This document shows positions 42,127-44,247 of a stretch of DNA of 44,247 bases, piece after piece. Every line of letters begins with the position of its first letter. Position 1 is the first letter of the stretch. The position numbers and the translations under genes are program-made. This DNA is from Chara braunii (lineage: Eukaryota > Streptophyta > Charophyceae > Charales > Characeae), in NCBI GenBank assembly GCA_003427395.1, contig BFEA01000738.1, positions 505,982-550,228 on the forward strand, written 5' to 3'. The notes under the pieces are model-generated. The model was not told where the DNA came from. It was given only the letters and a program-made list of their open reading frames with translations, and did not search any database.

Positions 42127-43440
42127 TTACTGGCCAGCGGATCCCCTGCCCTCAGTGCCCTGTCCACGTCCTTGCCCTGCGTCCCCCTGCCCTCCGCGGG
42201 TTGCCGACCCACCCGATGTCCCCGTCGTCGATGATGCTGATCCTCCGCCTTGCCCTGTGGCACCGCTCCTACCACCCGTCCCCGACGTCCCCGTCGTTGA
42301 CCCTCCTCCTCGCCCTGTAGATGAGCCACCCGCCACATCAGATGATGATGTTCCGCCTTGCCCTGTGGTACCCCTACTACCACTCGTCCCCGTCGTTGAT
42401 CCTCCTCCTTGCCCGGCGGGTGCGCCACTCGTGCGCCCAGCTCCTCCTTGCCCTGCAGATGTGCCACCCGCCCCCCCCGACGTTGATCCTCCGCCTTGGC
42501 CCCAGGAAGTACCGCTCCTACCAGCCGTCCCCGTCGTTGCTCCTCCTCCTTGCCCTGCGCTGCCCGTCGTCCCTGCCGTGCCGGACGTCGATCCTTCCTT
42601 CACAGTGTGAACACCCTGGCGCTCTCCTTCATGACCTTTCCCTCCCACCCTGCTCTCAACTTCCGTAGGCGGGATGATCAATGCGTCCTCGCTAGATATC
42701 GAATCAGCGTCCTGAATACCATTGACCTCCCGCAGCCTCGACTTGGGCACACCGAACTTCTCCGCAATGCTGTCCAGCGTGTCGCCCCTCTTCACTTCGT
42801 ACACATGCGGAATCCACAAAACCTGACCCGCACTCAACTTGTTGCTGCCCGGAATATCGTTGACTTCAATCAGAAAATGGCGGGGGACGTCGAACTTGTC
42901 CGCGATACCTTCCAGCGTATCACCATCTTTCACAGTGTAGTAGACGTTGTAGTTCCCCTTCTCCCCCGACTTCGCCTCTCTCTGTCCCTTTCCGGAGGGA
43001 AAGAACGTGCTCAATTTCGATCTAAACCACCGTACGAAGCGCAACGGGTTGCTGCCGTCCACTTCCTCGCTACCGCCAGACGTTCTCCGGCCCTCATCAC
43101 CTTCAGATCTCGCTGCCGCCAGCCAAAATGGTCTTGAACGGGACTTCCTGCTCGCCCTCGAGGAACCAGGTCCCACCTTGCTTGGTCTCGTGGAACCGAG
43201 TCCCACCTTCAGCGGGACACCGCTGCGAGCAGCGCTTAGATGCCGCTCTGCCCGACTGCTGTCAGGTTCAGAGAGCGAAGGAGCTGCTCGAGTCGACGCT
43301 CCTCCGCCACTCCGGGATAGCAACCATGTCCGCACTCTCCTTGCGCGGGCACCAGATTCTGCATCTCGCCGCTCACATGCAATCAGCCCGGGTGGTGCAA
43401 TTGAATGGAGGCTACCTGCGCTCGTCAACGCCATGGCCAT
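42127..43440 (-). CDS. LysM-domain protein with Gly/Ser/Thr-rich tail (copy B)
   Basis: An intact 437-residue paralogue of the 21224-22669 gene. The N-terminus and both LysM modules are kept: LysM1 residues about 168-211 (42808-42939) and LysM2 212-257 (42670-42807). By eye about 16 of the first 260 residues differ (for example E197P and M238E within or beside the LysM folds), and none destroys the GDTL motifs. The Gly/Ser/Thr tail is 44 residues shorter, with repeat units deleted and rearranged. It has the same ATG context with an in-frame TAA just upstream, and the same ending GSAGQ. Retention of two open frames despite tail changes in multiples of three suggests both are, or recently were, under selection. 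Confidence 0.8.
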   Translation of the reverse strand: MAMALTSAGSLHSIAPPGLIACERRDAESGARARRVRTWLLSRSGGGASTRAAPSLSEPDSSRAERHLSAARSGVPLKVGLGSTRPSKVGPGSSRASRKSRSRPFWLAAARSEGDEGRRTSGGSEEVDGSNPLRFVRWFRSKLSTFFPSGKGQREAKSGEKGNYNVYYTVKDGDTLEGIADKFDVPRHFLIEVNDIPGSNKLSAGQVLWIPHVYEVKRGDTLDSIAEKFGVPKSRLREVNGIQDADSISSEDALIIPPTEVESRVGGKGHEGERQGVHTVKEGSTSGTAGTTGSAGQGGGATTGTAGRSGTSWGQGGGSTSGGAGGTSAGQGGAGRTSGAPAGQGGGSTTGTSGSRGTTGQGGTSSSDVAGGSSTGRGGGSTTGTSGTGGRSGATGQGGGSASSTTGTSGGSATRGGQGDAGQGRGQGTEGRGSAGQ

Positions 43441-43784
43441 CCTGTTAATCGGTGTTCACAATGGCTTGCACACAGGCTGGAGAGATCCCGTCTTGAAATC
43501 ACTGCGCGGAACACCGGACTCCCACTCCAGCGATTGGCTTCTTCCCCTCCTGCCTACCCCCAGTTTACCACAGCCGCCTCCCTGCGCTGCGTGGGAGTGG
43601 CGATCACTGCATGCAAGGTCGCTACGTCGCTACGCTGTCACTGCATGCAAGGTTGCTACGTCGTTACGTTGCTACGTTGTTTCAGAACTACATACGTATA
43701 CGAGTCGAAGGCATGGCAATTTATCCGAAAAATTACTGCAACAATGGCTGCCGATCCATGACGCCCAGCCCAGTAAGCGTACGG

Positions 43785-43897
43785 CTAAGGGCCTAGTTGC
43801 ACTACATCCGCCAACATTATGAGTGCATCTGAACTCAAGGTTGCCCAGATGCACTCAAAATGTTGGCGGATGGAGAGGTGTGTGACTAGGCCCTTAG
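43785..43897. repeat. Hairpin 1 of twin-hairpin element, copy B
   Basis: An outer perfect inverted repeat CTAAGGGCCTAG (43785-43796) / CTAGGCCCTTAG (43886-43897) encloses the CATCCGCCAACATT ... AATGTTGGCGGATG stem (43805-43872), whose loop reads AACTCAAGGTTGCCC. The outer repeat is lost on the left in copy A. Confidence 0.85.
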
Positions 43898-44067
43898 TAA
43901 GGAGGTGTGACGCCCAGTAAGAGTATACTAAGTAAGCGCGGTTTTTTGCCCGAAAGAACAACCAGGTTCATTCATGTTTACTCGGCCAGGACGTAGCGCT
44001 GACGATGACGTGGGGCTACCTGTGAGAACGCTTGCACGAGGGCAGTACGGCTAAGGGCGTAGTAGCT

Positions 44068-44157
44068 ATTACTCGCCATCCGCCAACATTATGAATGAAT
44101 GCATCTGAACTCAGGGATGCCCAGATGCACTCAAAATGTTGGCGGATGTAGAGTAAT
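44068..44157. repeat. Hairpin 2 of twin-hairpin element, copy B
   Basis: ATTACTCGCCATCCGCCAAC pairs with the arm ending GGCGGATGTAGAGTAAT; loop about GAACTCAGGGATGCCC. It lies 195 bases after hairpin 1, the same as in copy A. Confidence 0.85.
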
Positions 44158-44162
44158 AACTA

Positions 44163-44247
44163 AGCGCCTCGTTCGACACCACTTGAACTCGAGGGTTGAC
44201 TGAAAATTCATCGTTCCACACCTCCTTTTTTTTTTTTTTTTTTTTTT
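44163..44247. mobile_element. 5' end of CCTCGTTCGACACC-family element, cut by window
   Basis: GCGCCTCGTTCGACACCACT then TGAACTCGAGGGTTGACTG and CGTTCCACACCTCC, ending in poly(T). Same position and flank (AACTAA) as 23389-23480, so the element inserted before the duplication. Confidence 0.65.

Overview
This is a nuclear eukaryotic window, very gene-poor and packed with mobile elements and simple repeats. A streptophyte (plant or charophyte-like alga) is suggested by three things. A retroelement primer-binding site (33229-33240) matches the 3' end of plant initiator tRNA-Met. Two Ty3/Gypsy elements are present, one with a chromodomain-like tail. A duplicated LysM gene encodes a protein that looks plastid-directed. 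A Chara-like alga would fit, but the sequence does not prove it. Scattered N bases indicate a draft assembly.

Layout. 1-2860: non-coding, with a TG-rich tandem repeat and a 535-bp foldback element. 2849-3930: nested 183/670-bp tandem repeats. 3935-10863: Ty3/Gypsy element E1. Its order is gag tail, protease and 5' half of RT (+), then the 3' half of RT plus RNase H on the opposite strand, then a PHD finger joined to integrase (+), then unrecognised downstream ORFs. The RT 3'/RNase H block sits between RT 5' and integrase but is flipped, so E1 looks internally inverted. 10864-17767: a possible LTR promoter, one decayed ORF, pyrimidine-rich DNA, MITE fragments and an 86-bp satellite.

17768-23480 (copy A) and 38452-44247 (copy B, running off the window) form a direct duplication about 20.7 kb apart. 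Each copy carries one intact minus-strand LysM gene (21224-22669 and 42127-43440) and a pair of strong hairpins upstream of it. Indel differences between the copies reveal individual insertions: a 283-bp Mutator-like MITE only in A, and a tiny poly(A) retroinsertion only in B.

23480-33225 holds tRNA-like sequences, MITEs with TIRs ending in the CCTCGTTCGACACCACTTGA motif, GGCC-rich repeats and many microsatellites, including a recurrent (TG)n/G-run/GACCCC/CACC/(AATC)n composite. 33229-38291 is Ty3/Gypsy element E2 (PBS, gag, CCHC, protease, RNase H, integrase, chromodomain-like tail). E2 has lost its reverse transcriptase and is full of stops.

The only plausibly functional host genes seen are the two LysM paralogues. 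Everything else recognisable is transposon-derived. All calls are by eye; no alignments or searches were run.
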